Assembly: GCF_932526225.1 (NCBI RefSeq)
Contig: NC_064034.1
Coordinates: 1,350,001 to 1,414,000, forward strand
DNA: 64,000 nt
Direction of reading: 5' to 3'
From: Nematostella vectensis
Lineage: Eukaryota; Cnidaria; Anthozoa; Actiniaria; Edwardsiidae
Shown: one piece after another, positions 21,018-33,000 of the stretch
How the letters are laid out: the number at the start of each line of letters is the position of its first letter
Numbering within the stretch: the first letter of the stretch is position 1
The notes under the pieces: model-generated
What the model was told of the DNA's origin: nothing
Databases searched by the model: none
What the model saw: the letters and a program-made list of their open reading frames with translations, nothing else
Translations under genes and position numbers: made by a program

Positions 21018-22675
21018 GTGCACTGTAAAGGGGGGGGGGGGAGGAAGGGGTGTATAGTGCACTGTAAAGGTGGGGAGGAAGGGATGTATAGTGCACTGTA
21101 AAGGGGGGAGGAAGGGATGTATAGTGCACTGTAAAGGGGGGGAGGAAGGGGTGTATAGTGCACTGTAAAGGGGGGGGGGGGAGGAAGGGATGTATAGTGC
21201 ACTGTAAAGGGGGGAGGAAGGGATGTATAGTGCACTGTAAAGGGGGGGAGGAAGGGATGTATAGTGCACTGTAAAGGTGGGAGGAAGGGATGTATAGTGC
21301 ACTGTAAAGGGGGGAGGAAGGGATGTATAGTGCACTGTAAAGGTGGGGAGGAAGGGATGTATAGTGCACTGTAAAGGGGGGGGAAGGGATGTATAGTGCA
21401 CTGTAAAGGGGGGGAGGAAGGGGTGTATAGTGCACTGTAAAGGGGGGAGGAAGGGGTGTATAGTGCACTGTAAAGGGGGGAGGAAGGGATGTATAGTGCA
21501 CTGTAAAGGGGGGAGGAAGGGATGTATAGTGCACTGTAAAGGGGGGAGGAAGGGTGTATAGTGCACTGTAAAGGGGGGGAGGAAGGGATGTATAGTGCAC
21601 TGTAAAGGTGGGAGGAAGGGATGTATAGTGCACTGTAAAGGGGGGGAGGAAGGGATGTATAGTGCACTGTAAAGGTGGGAGGAAGGGGTGTATAGTGCAC
21701 TGTAAAGGGGGGAGGAAGGGGTGTATAGTGCACTGTAAAGGGGGGAGGAAGGGATGTATAGTGCACTGTAAAGGGGGGGGGAAGGGGTGTATAGTGCACT
21801 GTAAAGGGGGGAGGAAGGGATGTATAATGCACTGTAAAGGGGGGGGGAAGGGGTGTATAGTGCACTGTAAAGGGGGGAGGAAGGGATGTATAGTGCACTG
21901 TAAAGGTGGGGAGGAAGGGATGTATAGTGCACTGTAAAGGGGGGGAGGAAGGGATGTATAGTGCACTGTAAAGGGGGGGAGGGATGTATAGTGCACTGTA
22001 AAGGGGGGAGGAAGGGATGTATAATGCACTGTAAAGGGGGGAGGAAGGGATGTATAGTGCACTGTAAAGGGGGGGGGAGGAAGGGATGTGTAGTGCACTG
22101 TAAAGGGGGGGGGAGGAAGGGATGTATAGTGCACTGTAAAGGGGGGAGGAAGGGATGTATAGTGCACTGTAAAGGGGGGGGGAGGAAGGGATGTATAGTG
22201 CACTGTAAAGGGGGGAGGAAGGGATGTATAGTGCACTGTAAAGGTGGGGAGGAAGGAGTGTAGGGGAGGAAGGGATGTATAGTGCACTGTAAAGGGGGGA
22301 GGAAGGGATGTATAATGCACTGTAAAGGTGGGGAGGAAGGGATGTATAGTGCACTGTAAAGGGGGGAGGAAGGGATGTATAGTGCACTGTAAAGGGGGGA
22401 GGAAGGGATGTATAGTGCACTGTAAAGGGGGGAAGAAGGAGTGTAGGGGAGGAAGGGATGTATAGTGCACTGTAAAGGGGGGAGGAAGGGATGTATAATG
22501 CACTGTAAAGGTGGGGAGGAAGGGATGTATAGTGCACTGTAAAGGTGGGGAGGAAGGGATGTATAGTGCACTGTAAAGGGGGGAAGAAGGAGTGTAGGGG
22601 AGGAAGGGGTGTATAGTGCACTGTAAAGGGGGGGGGAGGAAGGGGTGTATAGTGCACTGTAAAGGGGGGGGGGGA
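21018..22675. repeat. G-rich 33-bp minisatellite
   Basis: Roughly 50 copies of TGTATAGTGCACTGTAAA followed by a G-run and GGAGGAAGGGA. Length varies mainly in the G-run (6-11 G). Each unit has the palindrome AGTGCACT next to a purine tract with four G-runs on the plus strand. The proline-rich open frames on the minus strand are a by-product of the 33-bp (11-codon) period. Confidence 0.96.
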
Positions 22676-22990
22676 GTACATGATATGTATGTAAAGTGGT
22701 GTGGTATGCGATGTAAATGTGTATGTTGTACATGGTGTCATGTAAGTCGTTCGCGTCCTTCGTGTAAAATATAACACCAAGTTCTTTTGAAGGTGGGAGC
22801 ATCCATGCACTGGGCACAACACAAAATCGCTCTGCCATCACGATCTTTGGTGGAGATAAATATACACATATTCCACGCATGCGAGGCGAGCAGAGATAGG
22901 TGTTTATTTTACGTAGCGCAAGTGGAAGGGGCGGGGGGAAATGTAGTAGGAATATGGAGACACCAAACACTAGGGACGTTTAATATAATC
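22676..22990. other. Intergenic, between minisatellite and RECK-like 3' UTR
   Basis: No gene or repeat is supported in these roughly 300 bases. Confidence 0.3.
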
Positions 22991-22994
22991 CAGA

Positions 22995-23000
22995 TTTATT
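22995..23000 (-). terminator. Candidate polyadenylation signal of the RECK-like gene
   Basis: TTTATT on the plus strand is AATAAA on the minus strand, about 1.0 kb after the stop at 24026. If used, the 3' UTR includes the whole 37-bp repeat array. Confidence 0.45.
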
Positions 23001-23489
23001 TCATATTGTTACAATCAACAACGAGTCGAAGTAAGCAACGTTGTAAACAATATGCCAAATCGTCACAAGATTTCTGAAAGAAATGTCCACATAGCAGACG
23101 CTTTCTAGTATTACAACTTCAAACGGTTACTGTTAATAAGATATTAAGATTTCCAACGTTTTCAATTAAATTCTAAACATTCTAACGCGCACACGAACAC
23201 TTGAAATGGCGGCTAAATACAGTAACAACATAAACCAACTGAGTCTAACCATTCCGAGAAAAGTACGATCAACGTACCTAATTGCGTGTTTATAATATAA
23301 TGAAAAGTTGAGCATACGGCAAGTATCCCGTCTTAGGAAACGCCCTACATCTGCCTAAGTATATTAGCAGCATATTAGCATCTACCTTTGAGATAACACA
23401 CTCTTCGTGGTGCTGCAACATCCTGGCAACTTGCTTTGTAGAATTGTAGAAAGCAACACCTTGCAACTTGCTATCCAGAGAAATAATGA

Positions 23490-24028
23490 ACAGCAAGATA
23501 TAGCAACTCGCTATGTAGGATACTAGGCAGCAAGATATAGCAACTCGCTATGTAGGATATCAGGCAGCAAGATATAGCAACTCGCTATGTAGGATACTAG
23601 GCAGCAAGATATAGCAACTCGCTATGTAGGATACTAGGCAGCAAGATATAGCAACTCGCTATGTAGGATACTAGGCAGCAAGATATAGCAACTCGCTATC
23701 CAGAAAGAATGATAAGCAGCAAGATATAGCAACTCGCTATGTAGGATACTAGGCAGCAAGATATAGCAACTCGCTATGTAGGATACTAGGCAGCAAGATA
23801 TAGCAACTCGCTATCCAGAAAGAATGATAAGCAGCAATATCTAGCAACTCGCTATGTAGGATACTAGGCAGCAAGATATAGCAACTCGCTATGTAGGATA
23901 CTAGGCAGCAAGATATAGCAACTCGCTATGTAGGATACTAGGCAGCAAGATATAGCAACTCGCTATGTAGGATATCAGGCAGCAAGATATAGCAACTCGC
24001 TATGTAGGATAACAGGCAGCAACACCTA
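23490..24028 (-). repeat. 37-bp array seeded on the stop codon of the RECK-like gene
   Basis: About 14 copies of AGCAAGATATAGCAACTCGC then TATGTAGGATACTAGGC (plus strand). Reading on the gene strand, each unit has CGAGTTGCTA then TATCTTGCTGCC. The gene's own end is GCGAGTTGCTAG (Ala-Ser-Cys-stop) followed by GTGTTGCTGCC, so the last codons, the stop and the first 3' UTR bases form the first unit. Two longer variant units (CTATCCAGAAAGAATGATAAGC) also match coding sequence slightly further upstream (CAACCCAGAAAAGTGAGC). Confidence 0.85.
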
Positions 24029-27000
24029 GCAACTCGCAACCCAGAAAAGTGAGCACATTAAGACAAATAATACTAACGGGGCAGCTTTTGAATCACTTGC
24101 GCTGCTCAACACGGATCTCGCTCGTAAAGCTCGCGGTCTGCCTTTTCGAGTGTCCCAATATTCTACATCTCTCTTCTTAACGTTTCTATACTTTCCTTCA
24201 ACGGCCACCGCCGCGGCCATCAACGCGTCGAGGGGTTTGGACGAGTTCGCGTGATTGTTCACGTAGCTTACAGTGTGCTGGGCGGCTTTCTCACAGTACT
24301 CCATATATCCCTTCTGTCGCGGTACAAACAGGACCGAGATATCCTTGCGATCTGTGAAATCACTCGTCATAGAGCATTTGTCAAGGTGATCAGGGTCTTG
24401 AATGGTTCGCAGATAGTCTTGGAGCGTCTCAAGTCGGTCAAACTCGACGGTGGGCTTGAGTATCGAGAAGGAAACGATGTCACTCGCTATGGTTCGGTCT
24501 ACACGGATACTGAGGGCCACACCTACGACATGAAAAACGACAATGTATTGATTTGTTAGTATGAGTACCAAGAGGGACACGATGTCACTCGCTATGGCTC
24601 GGTCTACACGGATACTTAGTGCCACACCACTACCGTACCCAGGTGGAGGGGGTGCAGGGGGTGCGAACGCACCGGCCGAAAATCCACTTTTTGTTCTCAA
24701 TAGACGTGTTATTTGTATACAAAACTATAAATCATAAGCTAGATCACTCTGGTATGTAGCCAAATCCGAGACTAAACGTCACGTGGAAATACTGAGAAGG
24801 CATAAAGGATACTTTTTTGTTCTTTAGGAGGTGGTGAGATTTTTATTAGAAAACTCCCCCCCTCTTCCCTCCTAGGTCCACATTTTCGGATTTCGCACCC
24901 CCCCCACCCCCCCCCCCCCCCCCCCCCAAAAAAAAAGAAAAATCCTGGGTACGGGCCTGCACACCTACGACATGAAAAACGACAGTCTATTGATTTGTCG
25001 GTATGAGTACCGAGAAGGATACCAGGTCACTCGCTATGGCTCGATCTTCTCTCGGTCTACCCGGTCTACCCCCTGTAGCCATGATTGGTAAAAGCTATGA
25101 CCATCTCCCAAACTACTTACCACACACAGGACAACAGCTTCCTTCTGGTACCACAGTAAAGTCACACAGAGGGTAATAGCACCGCGCAAGCTCCATCACT
25201 TTACTGCAACGCCTGTTAAGGAACACAGACTGGCCTTTCTTGTCACGCACCACTTCCGGTTGGGCTGGTGCCTCATCACACGATCCTGGGTAGTCTACGT
25301 GACGATGGAATAGGCTTGCGTGACATGGAGACTGTAACGTCACGCCATCTGTGCTGCACACCTAAGGAGATTTAATGCTTAATCAGAAAATCAGTAGAAG
25401 GTTGATACTGTAGCCTGCGCAGCAAGGTCTCTCATCAAAGCGCGAGTAACGCAATACCAGGGTGGAGTTATTCACCTTTGAGTTCCCCTGTTGGCAGGCC
25501 TCTCATCAAGGCGCGAGTAACGCAATACTAGGGTGGAGTTATTCACCTTTGAGTTCCCCTGTTGGCAGGTCTCTCATCAAGGCGCGAGTAACGCAATACT
25601 AGGTTGGAGTTATTCACCTTTGAGTTCCCCTGTTGGCAGGTCTCTCGACAAGGCGCGAGTAACGCAATACTAGGTTGGAGTTATTCACCTTTGAGTTCCC
25701 CTGTTGGCAGGTCTCTCGACAAGGCGCGAGTAACGCAATACTAGGTTGGAGTTATTCACCTTTGAGTTCCCCTGTTGGCAGGTCTCTCATCAAGGCGCGA
25801 GTAACGCAACACTAGGTTGGAGTTATTCACCTTTGAGTTCCCCTGTTGGCAGGTCTCTCGACAAGGCGCGAGTAACGCAATACTTGGTTGGAGTTATTCA
25901 CCTCTGAGTTCCCCTGTTGGCAGGTCTCTCATCAAGGCGCGAGTAACGCAATACTAGGTTGGAGTTATTCACCTGTGAGTTCCCCTGTTGGCAGGTCTCT
26001 CATCAAGGCGCGAGTAACGCAATACTAGGTTGGAGTTATTCACCTTTGAGTTCCCCTGTTGGCAGGTCTCTCATCAAGGCGCGAGTAACGCAATACTAGG
26101 TTGGAGTTATTCACCTGTGAGTTCCCCTGTTGGCAGGTCTCTCATCAAGGCGCGAGTAACGCAATACCAGGGTGGAGTTATTCACCTGTGAGTTCCCCTG
26201 TTGGCAGGTCTCTCATCAAGGCGCGAGTAACGCAATACCAGGGTGGAGTTATTCACCTGTGAGTTCCCCTGTTGGCAGGTCTCTCATCAAGGCGCGAGTA
26301 ACGCAATACCAGGGTGGAGTTATTCACCTTTGAGTTCCCCTGTTGGCAGGTCTCTCATCAAGGCGCGAGTAACGCAATACCAGGGTAGAGTTATTCACCT
26401 TTGAGTTCCCCTCTTGGCAGGTCTCTCGACAAGGCCCGCGGTACGCAATACTAGGTTGGAGTTATTCACCTTTGAGTTCCCCTGTTGGCAGGTCTCTCGA
26501 CAAGGCCCGCGGTACGCGATACTAGGTTGGCGTTATTCACCTGTGAGTTCCCCTGTTGGCAGGTCTCTCGACAAGGCGCGCGGTACGCGATACTATTTTG
26601 GAGTTATTCACCTGAGTTCCCCTGTTGGCAGGTCTCTCATCAAGGCGCGAGTAACGCAATACCAGGGTGGAGTTATTCACCTGTGAGTTCCCCTGTTGTC
26701 AGGTCTCTCATCAAGGCGCGAGTAACGCAATACTAGGTTGGAGTTATTTACCTTTGAGTTCCCCTGTTGGCAGGTCTCTCGACAAGGCGCGAGTAACGCA
26801 ATACTAGGTTGGAGTTATTCACCTTTGAGTTCCCCTGTTGGCAGGTCTCTCGACAAGGCGCGAGTAACGCAATACTAGGTTGGAGTTATTCACCTTTGAG
26901 TTCCCCTGTTGGCAGTTCTCTCGACAAGGCCCGCGGTACGCAATACTAGGTTGGAGTTATTCACCTGTGAGTTCCCCTGTTGGCAGGTCTCTCATCAAGG

Positions 27001-30000
27001 CGCGAGTAACGCAATACTAGGGTAGAGTTATTCACCTGTGAGTTCCCCTGTTGGCAGGTCTCTCATCAAGGCGCGAGTAACGCAATACTAGGTTGGAGTT
27101 ATTCACCTTTGAGTTCCCCTGTTGGCAGGTCTCTTATCAAGGCGCGAGTAACGCAATACTAGGTTGGAGTTATTCACCTTTGAGTTTCCCTGTTGGCAGG
27201 TCTCTCGACAAGGCGCGAGTAACGCAATACTATGTTGGAGTTATTCACCTGTGAGTTCCCCTGTTGGCAGGTCTCTCGACAAGGCGCAAGTAACGCAATA
27301 CTAGGTTGGAGTTATTCACCTGTGAGTTCCCCTGTTGGCAGGTCTATCGACAAGGCGCGAGTAACGCAATAGTAGGTTGGAGTTATTCACCTGTGAGTTC
27401 CCCTGTTGGCAGGTCTCTCATCAAGGCGCGAGTAACGCAATACTAGGTTGGAGTTATTCACCTTTGAGTTCCCCTGTTGGCAGGTCTCTTATCAAGGCGC
27501 GAGTAACGCAATACTAGGTTGGAGTTATTCACCTTTGAGTTTCCCTGTTGGCAGGTCTCTCGACAAGGCGCGAGTAACGCAATACTATGTTGGAGTTATT
27601 CACCTGTGAGTTCCCCTGTTGGCAGGTCTCTCGACAAGGCGCAAGTAACGCAATACTAGGTTGGAGTTATTCACCTGTGAGTTCCCCTGTTGGCAGGTCT
27701 ATCGACAAGGCGCGAATAACGCAATACTAGGGTGGAGTTATTCACCTGTGAGTTCCCCTGTTGGCAGGTCTCTCGACAAGGCGCAAGTAACGCAATACTA
27801 GGGTGGAGTTATTCACCTTTGAGTTCCCCTGTTGGCAGGTCTCTCATCAAGGCGCGAGTAACGCAATACTAGGTTGGAGTTATTCACCTTTGAGTTCCCC
27901 TGTTGGCAGGTCTCTCATCAAGGCGCGAGTAACGCAATACCAGGGTAGAGTTATTCACCTTTGAGTTCCCGTTGGCAGGTCTCTCGACAAGGCCCGCGGT
28001 ACGCAATACTAGGGTGGAGTTATTCACCTTTGAGTTCCCCTGTTGGCAGGTCTCTCGAAAAGGCCCGCGGTACGCAATACTAGGGTGGAGTTATTCACCT
28101 TTGAGTTCCCCTGTTGTCAGGTCTCTCATCAAGGCGCGAGTAACGCAATACTAGGGTGGAGTTATTCACCTGTGAGTTTCCCTGTTGGCAGGTCTCTCGA
28201 CAAGGCCCGCGGTACGCAATACTTGGTTGGAGTTATTCACCTGTGAGTTCCCCTGTTGGCAGGTCTCTCGACAAGGCGCAAGTGACGCAATACTAGGGTG
28301 GAGTTATTCACCTTTGAGTTCCCCTGTTGGCAGGTCTCTCGACAAGGCGCAAGTGACGCAATACCAGGGTGGAGTTATTCACCTTTGAGTTCCCCTGTTA
28401 GCAGGTCTCTCATCAAGGCGCGAGTAACGCAATACTAGGTTGGAGTTATTCACCTGTGAGTTCCCCTGTTGGCAGGTCTCTCGACAAGGCCCGCGGTACG
28501 CAATACTAGGTTGGAGTTATTCACCTGTGAGTTCCCCTGTTGGCAGGTCTCTCGACAAGGCCCGCGGTACGCAATACTAGGTTGGAGTTATTCACCTGTG
28601 AGTTCCCCTGTTGGCAGGTCTCTCGACAAGGCCCGCGGTACGCAAACGTCACGGAGTGCTTGATCATCCCGCATTCTGAAGGGTAGGACACTCCATCTTC
28701 ACCGCACACCATGTCTTTAGGCAACACGTCCTCCGAACAAGTCTGATCAATAGGCACTGGGAAAACGAGATAGTTAATATAGTGATGAGAAGGGGAGGAT
28801 TTCAACAGAACTCAACATGATGGCGCCCGGTTGGAGTCAAAGGAAATGTCGGGGCCGGCATCTCAGAGATGACACTGTTCGCAAGGGGGGTTGAAAATTA
28901 AAGAAAAAATTCCGATGAGCCATTATTTCTATATTTTCCATGAAGGGATTTTTTATTTCTTCATGTGATGTCATGGGTGTTGATGTAATCATGTAATGAG
29001 ACAAGGTGATGGACGACACTCATTGAGTGTATTTAGGTCTGCAGTCACTTACCACACTGGTATTGTTTACACTTGACGTCCATCTTGCCGTCCCGAGTCT
29101 TGGCGATGAGGCACGGGCCGCGAGGGAATGGTACACACACCTCATTCTCGCCACAGTCTGACTCCTGACAAGGTTCCTGTGGAACAATAGACAAGTAACA
29201 ACAGAAACAAAGGAGTTATCTATTGCAAACTACGACAAATAACGTGGAAAACTCTCAAAGCTTACGATGTTCTGGCAAGGGCCTTGCACGATCTCATCAA
29301 TGTCATAATTCCCACAGAACCTTGCGTGACAGAGTGACCTGTACGTTGTCCAATCAGGGCCGCATACCGGCGTGACAGGTTCCTTGTCACACTCCATGCA
29401 TGTGTCTACTGGACGGCTCTGTCCTGGCTGGTGGTCCGGCACTCGATTGTAGTGGGTATAGTTGAAGTCGGCGAAATAGCAGCGTAGCCTGGTGCACACC
29501 CATTCGCCTGTTTGAGGTGGTGGTCAGATGATTTGAAAGATGTGCAATTTTCAAAGCAAAAGTAATTACTTGGTGGAAAATACACTGACGAATGGAATAA
29601 GGCTTCAGAATATGTAGGAATAAAAAGTGGGAATAAACAAATAACAAATGCTTAAATATAAACAAAGGTCCCTTTAACACTATCGTAAAATGTTTAAACA
29701 AATGTTTAAAAAAAATTGTGGTATTTAAACAAAATGACAAGCGGACAAACACATAAACAAAAACACACACACAAACAAACAAATGAAGACCATCAGGCTA
29801 ACAGAATCATATTCTCTGTAAGACCAGGTTTAGAAAACGCCCAAGCAGAACTTACGTTTTCTGCAGATGCAATTATTACATCCATCAAAGTGTTTGCTGC
29901 CCTCGGCGTAAGCCTCTCCATTCTCCAGGTGACACATGTTATCTTGACTGTCCACTCGGCATCCGACAGGCCTGGGCTCACACTTCATCACACCGTCCAC

Positions 30001-33000
30001 GCACTGGCATAGCCGACACTCAGTCTTGTCGTATGAAAACGCACCATTCGCAAGCGAGCCACAGCTGCCACTAGATAATGCACTGGTCGACATCTGTAGA
30101 TCTGAAGCTGAAAGTATAAGTAAGGCAAGACAAGCAGTATTACGTGACATTTTGTTAATTGCTTACTCGAGATGTTGCAAGGGAGGTTCGGTAAGGTATG
30201 TGGTAAGGTAATGTTGGAGAGGTGAGAGAAAGGCTATGTTGGAAAGGTAAGGCTATGTTAGTGAGGCTGAGATAAAGTGAGCAAAGGAAATTGAGCTAAT
30301 GCTTCTCTAGAAAAGATCAGCGGAAAATGCGACGTTAGCACTTCGTTTAGGGAGCGGTCATTAATTACTGAGGGGAGGGGGGTGGGGTTGAATTTTTGCA
30401 AAACCCTGGGCTCAAACATTTTGCCCCGCCCCCCTCAAATCCAAGCCCAAAAATCTTGCCCCCCCCTAACCGGAGGCCCAAAAATTGGCACGCCCCTACC
30501 ACCACCACCACGACCTCAACTTTTTTATATTAGATAATTATGTCTTTAAAAACACATAGACTTGATATATTTAGTGTAACTGAATAAAATCTTTACTAAA
30601 ATATAGATCAGCTAGCATGGCAATTTTGTCATATTTAATTTAAGCATGAATCTTCACTTTCGCTAATTAAAAAGAGTGGCACAGAGCAGATAATAAATAT
30701 CTGCTAGAAAACGACTACAGAAACGAAAACATTGAGTCTAGGTTTAGCAACATTTTAAAGTATTTCTTTTATATTGTTAAACTGATTGTACGGGCAGCTT
30801 TGTCTGTTAACCATGAGAGGGTTTCTCAAAATGTACTTATATAAACACAAGATTGGTAGCTGAACAATATGGGACTAGATATACAATAGTAGAAAGCACA
30901 GTGAACTAAATAAAATTTACGCTGTGTCTACTTGCACGGCTTCCGGTAAAGGAGGAAAAAAATTTAGCTGCACGGCTTTCTCCCATTTTCTCGATTTTTA
31001 GCCTAAATAACAAGTTTCTGGCTTTGAAACACTTCCACGATTATTAAGAACCCGACAAGAGATGTTTTTTAGTTTGAAAAGCTGTGCATTAAGTGGCCCG
31101 CAAATGCTCGGCACAGTTTGAACAAAGCGTGGAGCTTGTAGCATAGCAGTGCAAGTAGACAGCGTAAAAATTTACATTTGAACAATGACTCTCTTGCTCA
31201 GGATTATATTAATGCTAGACTTAAATTCGGTGCCCAAAAAATGTGACCCCCCCCCCTTTAATGGCAGTCCCAAAAAAATTGATATCTCCCCCTAAATCGG
31301 CTCCCAAAAAAACATAGCTCCATAGCTCCCCCTTCATATTTGCCATCCCCCCCCCCCAGTAATTAATGACCAATTCCTCCTTATTGTGCATGAACACCAA
31401 CCGAACCAGTACGGTGCCACTTTTGGCACTCTATAGGCCAATGTATAAACATATAGTCGCCGACACAGAAACGTGTATATATGTGTTTGACTTAAATGAT
31501 CAAGCTAATTCCTTCAATGATTGACTATATACTTACTAGCCTGCAGGTGCTCCCGCTTCATGCGACTTTTCTGGTATTCCGGGGAAATTGACGCTGAACT
31601 GGGAGTTGCATGGGTACCATTTTGGACAGATACCTTCTCTTCTGTGTCTTCAATGATCTCAAAGTCTTTTATAAGCTTTACTGACAAAAGCTCCTTGGCA
31701 TCGCCTTTATGCGTTTTGTCTTCAGAAATGCTGAAGTCCTCTTCGCCACTTTCATCGTGATGTTTGCTATCACCCGAGTGATCTGCACTTGTTTCATATT
31801 GTTTATTGACGTCTTTTGAATGGTCTCCACTCCCTTCTCCAGCGCGCTCGTCTCTGGGTGGCCTCACGGTGCTCTCAACATGTCGAGGCTCACCAAAGTC
31901 ATTATGAAGAAGAGAAATGTGCTTTGCTTCATGGTGTTTTACATCTCCGGGCTCTTTGAAGTCTTGAATGCTATGACTGGTCTCGCCAACGTGCTCGTCA
32001 TTTCGGCGCTCATGGATCTTGCTTCGGCAATATGGCGGCGCGCACTCTTCACTATCATCAGAGTTTTGACCACTCTCTCCGCTACCGTGTTTGGCTTTCG
32101 TGGTGGAATCTGGGAAACGTCGCAAGGAAATAAGAACATAAGAATATAGATGTCTCTGCTTGGCTGAAGGGGATAAGGGGGAAGATCACACCCTATGCTC
32201 GAAGAACCCGCGTGCTTTTGAGGGGTTGGGATTGTAACAGCACAATTTTCCTCGAGAGCGGGAGAAAACTGAAAATATAACACCGCACAAACCCTACATT
32301 CTCCGCTATGTCCCGGGGGTCGGGGGTTTGAGTTGGCAAGTACATAAATGTTATACTCGGAGATAAGATAAAGATACCCCTTCTTTTCAATCTATCTTAC
32401 CGTGGTTCCCAATCGCACTATGTAGCTGATGCCTCAACTCTACAAACTCCTCAACGAGTTGGCCCAGCTTCTTGCCAAAATGAGTTTGCTTGACGATCAG
32501 CTCATGAAGGGATAAAGCTTTACTTTTATGTTGATCTGATTCTTTAAATGAAGAAAAAAATCAATCAGCCTTATGTACAATCGATAAAGATGGGAATACT
32601 GAATGCTAAAGCTCATCAAACAACTAATGTTCATCATTGAAATAGCGAATTCGAATAGAAAATGATCTTTTGACAAAGATTTTTGCATCGTCGAGCTCAA
32701 TTATTGTGCAGGCGCCAAACATGGAAATTTCTTTTAACACTGCTTAAAGACATTAAAAAAACACAAAGGAGATTAACTTCCATACAAACTGCATTTTAAA
32801 ACAATTTGAATTCTTTGAGTCAAAACTAAGCGAGTTCATGACCCGCCATAGTCAATGCTTCTCGGTGGTTTTCTGTGTTAAGATATCATTCTAATATGAC
32901 TAGTTACCTGGCAATGTTAAGTGATCCTCCTTTTCAGAGCCTTGTACAACCGTAATATTAAATAAGAGAAGTAGCGAAAGGCAAAAAATGATGTATATTC

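Noticed and set aside
20888-22970. Three overlapping proline/tyrosine-rich open frames of 500-670 codons
   Set aside because: They are alternative frames of the 33-bp minisatellite, with no start context, splice context or non-repeat domain.
23490-28646. CRISPR-like arrays of regularly spaced repeats
   Set aside because: The units are contiguous tandem repeats without unique spacers, and the host is an intron-bearing animal.
26414-28663. Plus-strand frames beginning MAGLSTRPAVRN
   Set aside because: These are antisense readings of the 71-bp repeat whose coding strand is the RECK-like exon end.
30107-30150. A signal-peptide-like start (MSRNTACLALLILSAS) for a shorter RECK-like protein
   Set aside because: This stretch is intronic, upstream of the acceptor TTTCAG. 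Exons 1-3 join exon 4 in phase and provide a better signal peptide. An alternative start here cannot be fully excluded.
29716-30211. Plus-strand open frames over RECK-like exon 4
   Set aside because: They are antisense shadows of the cysteine-rich coding exon.
31521-32149. Plus-strand frames opposite RECK-like exon 3
   Set aside because: The minus-strand frame is spliced in phase on both sides; the plus frames are its shadow.
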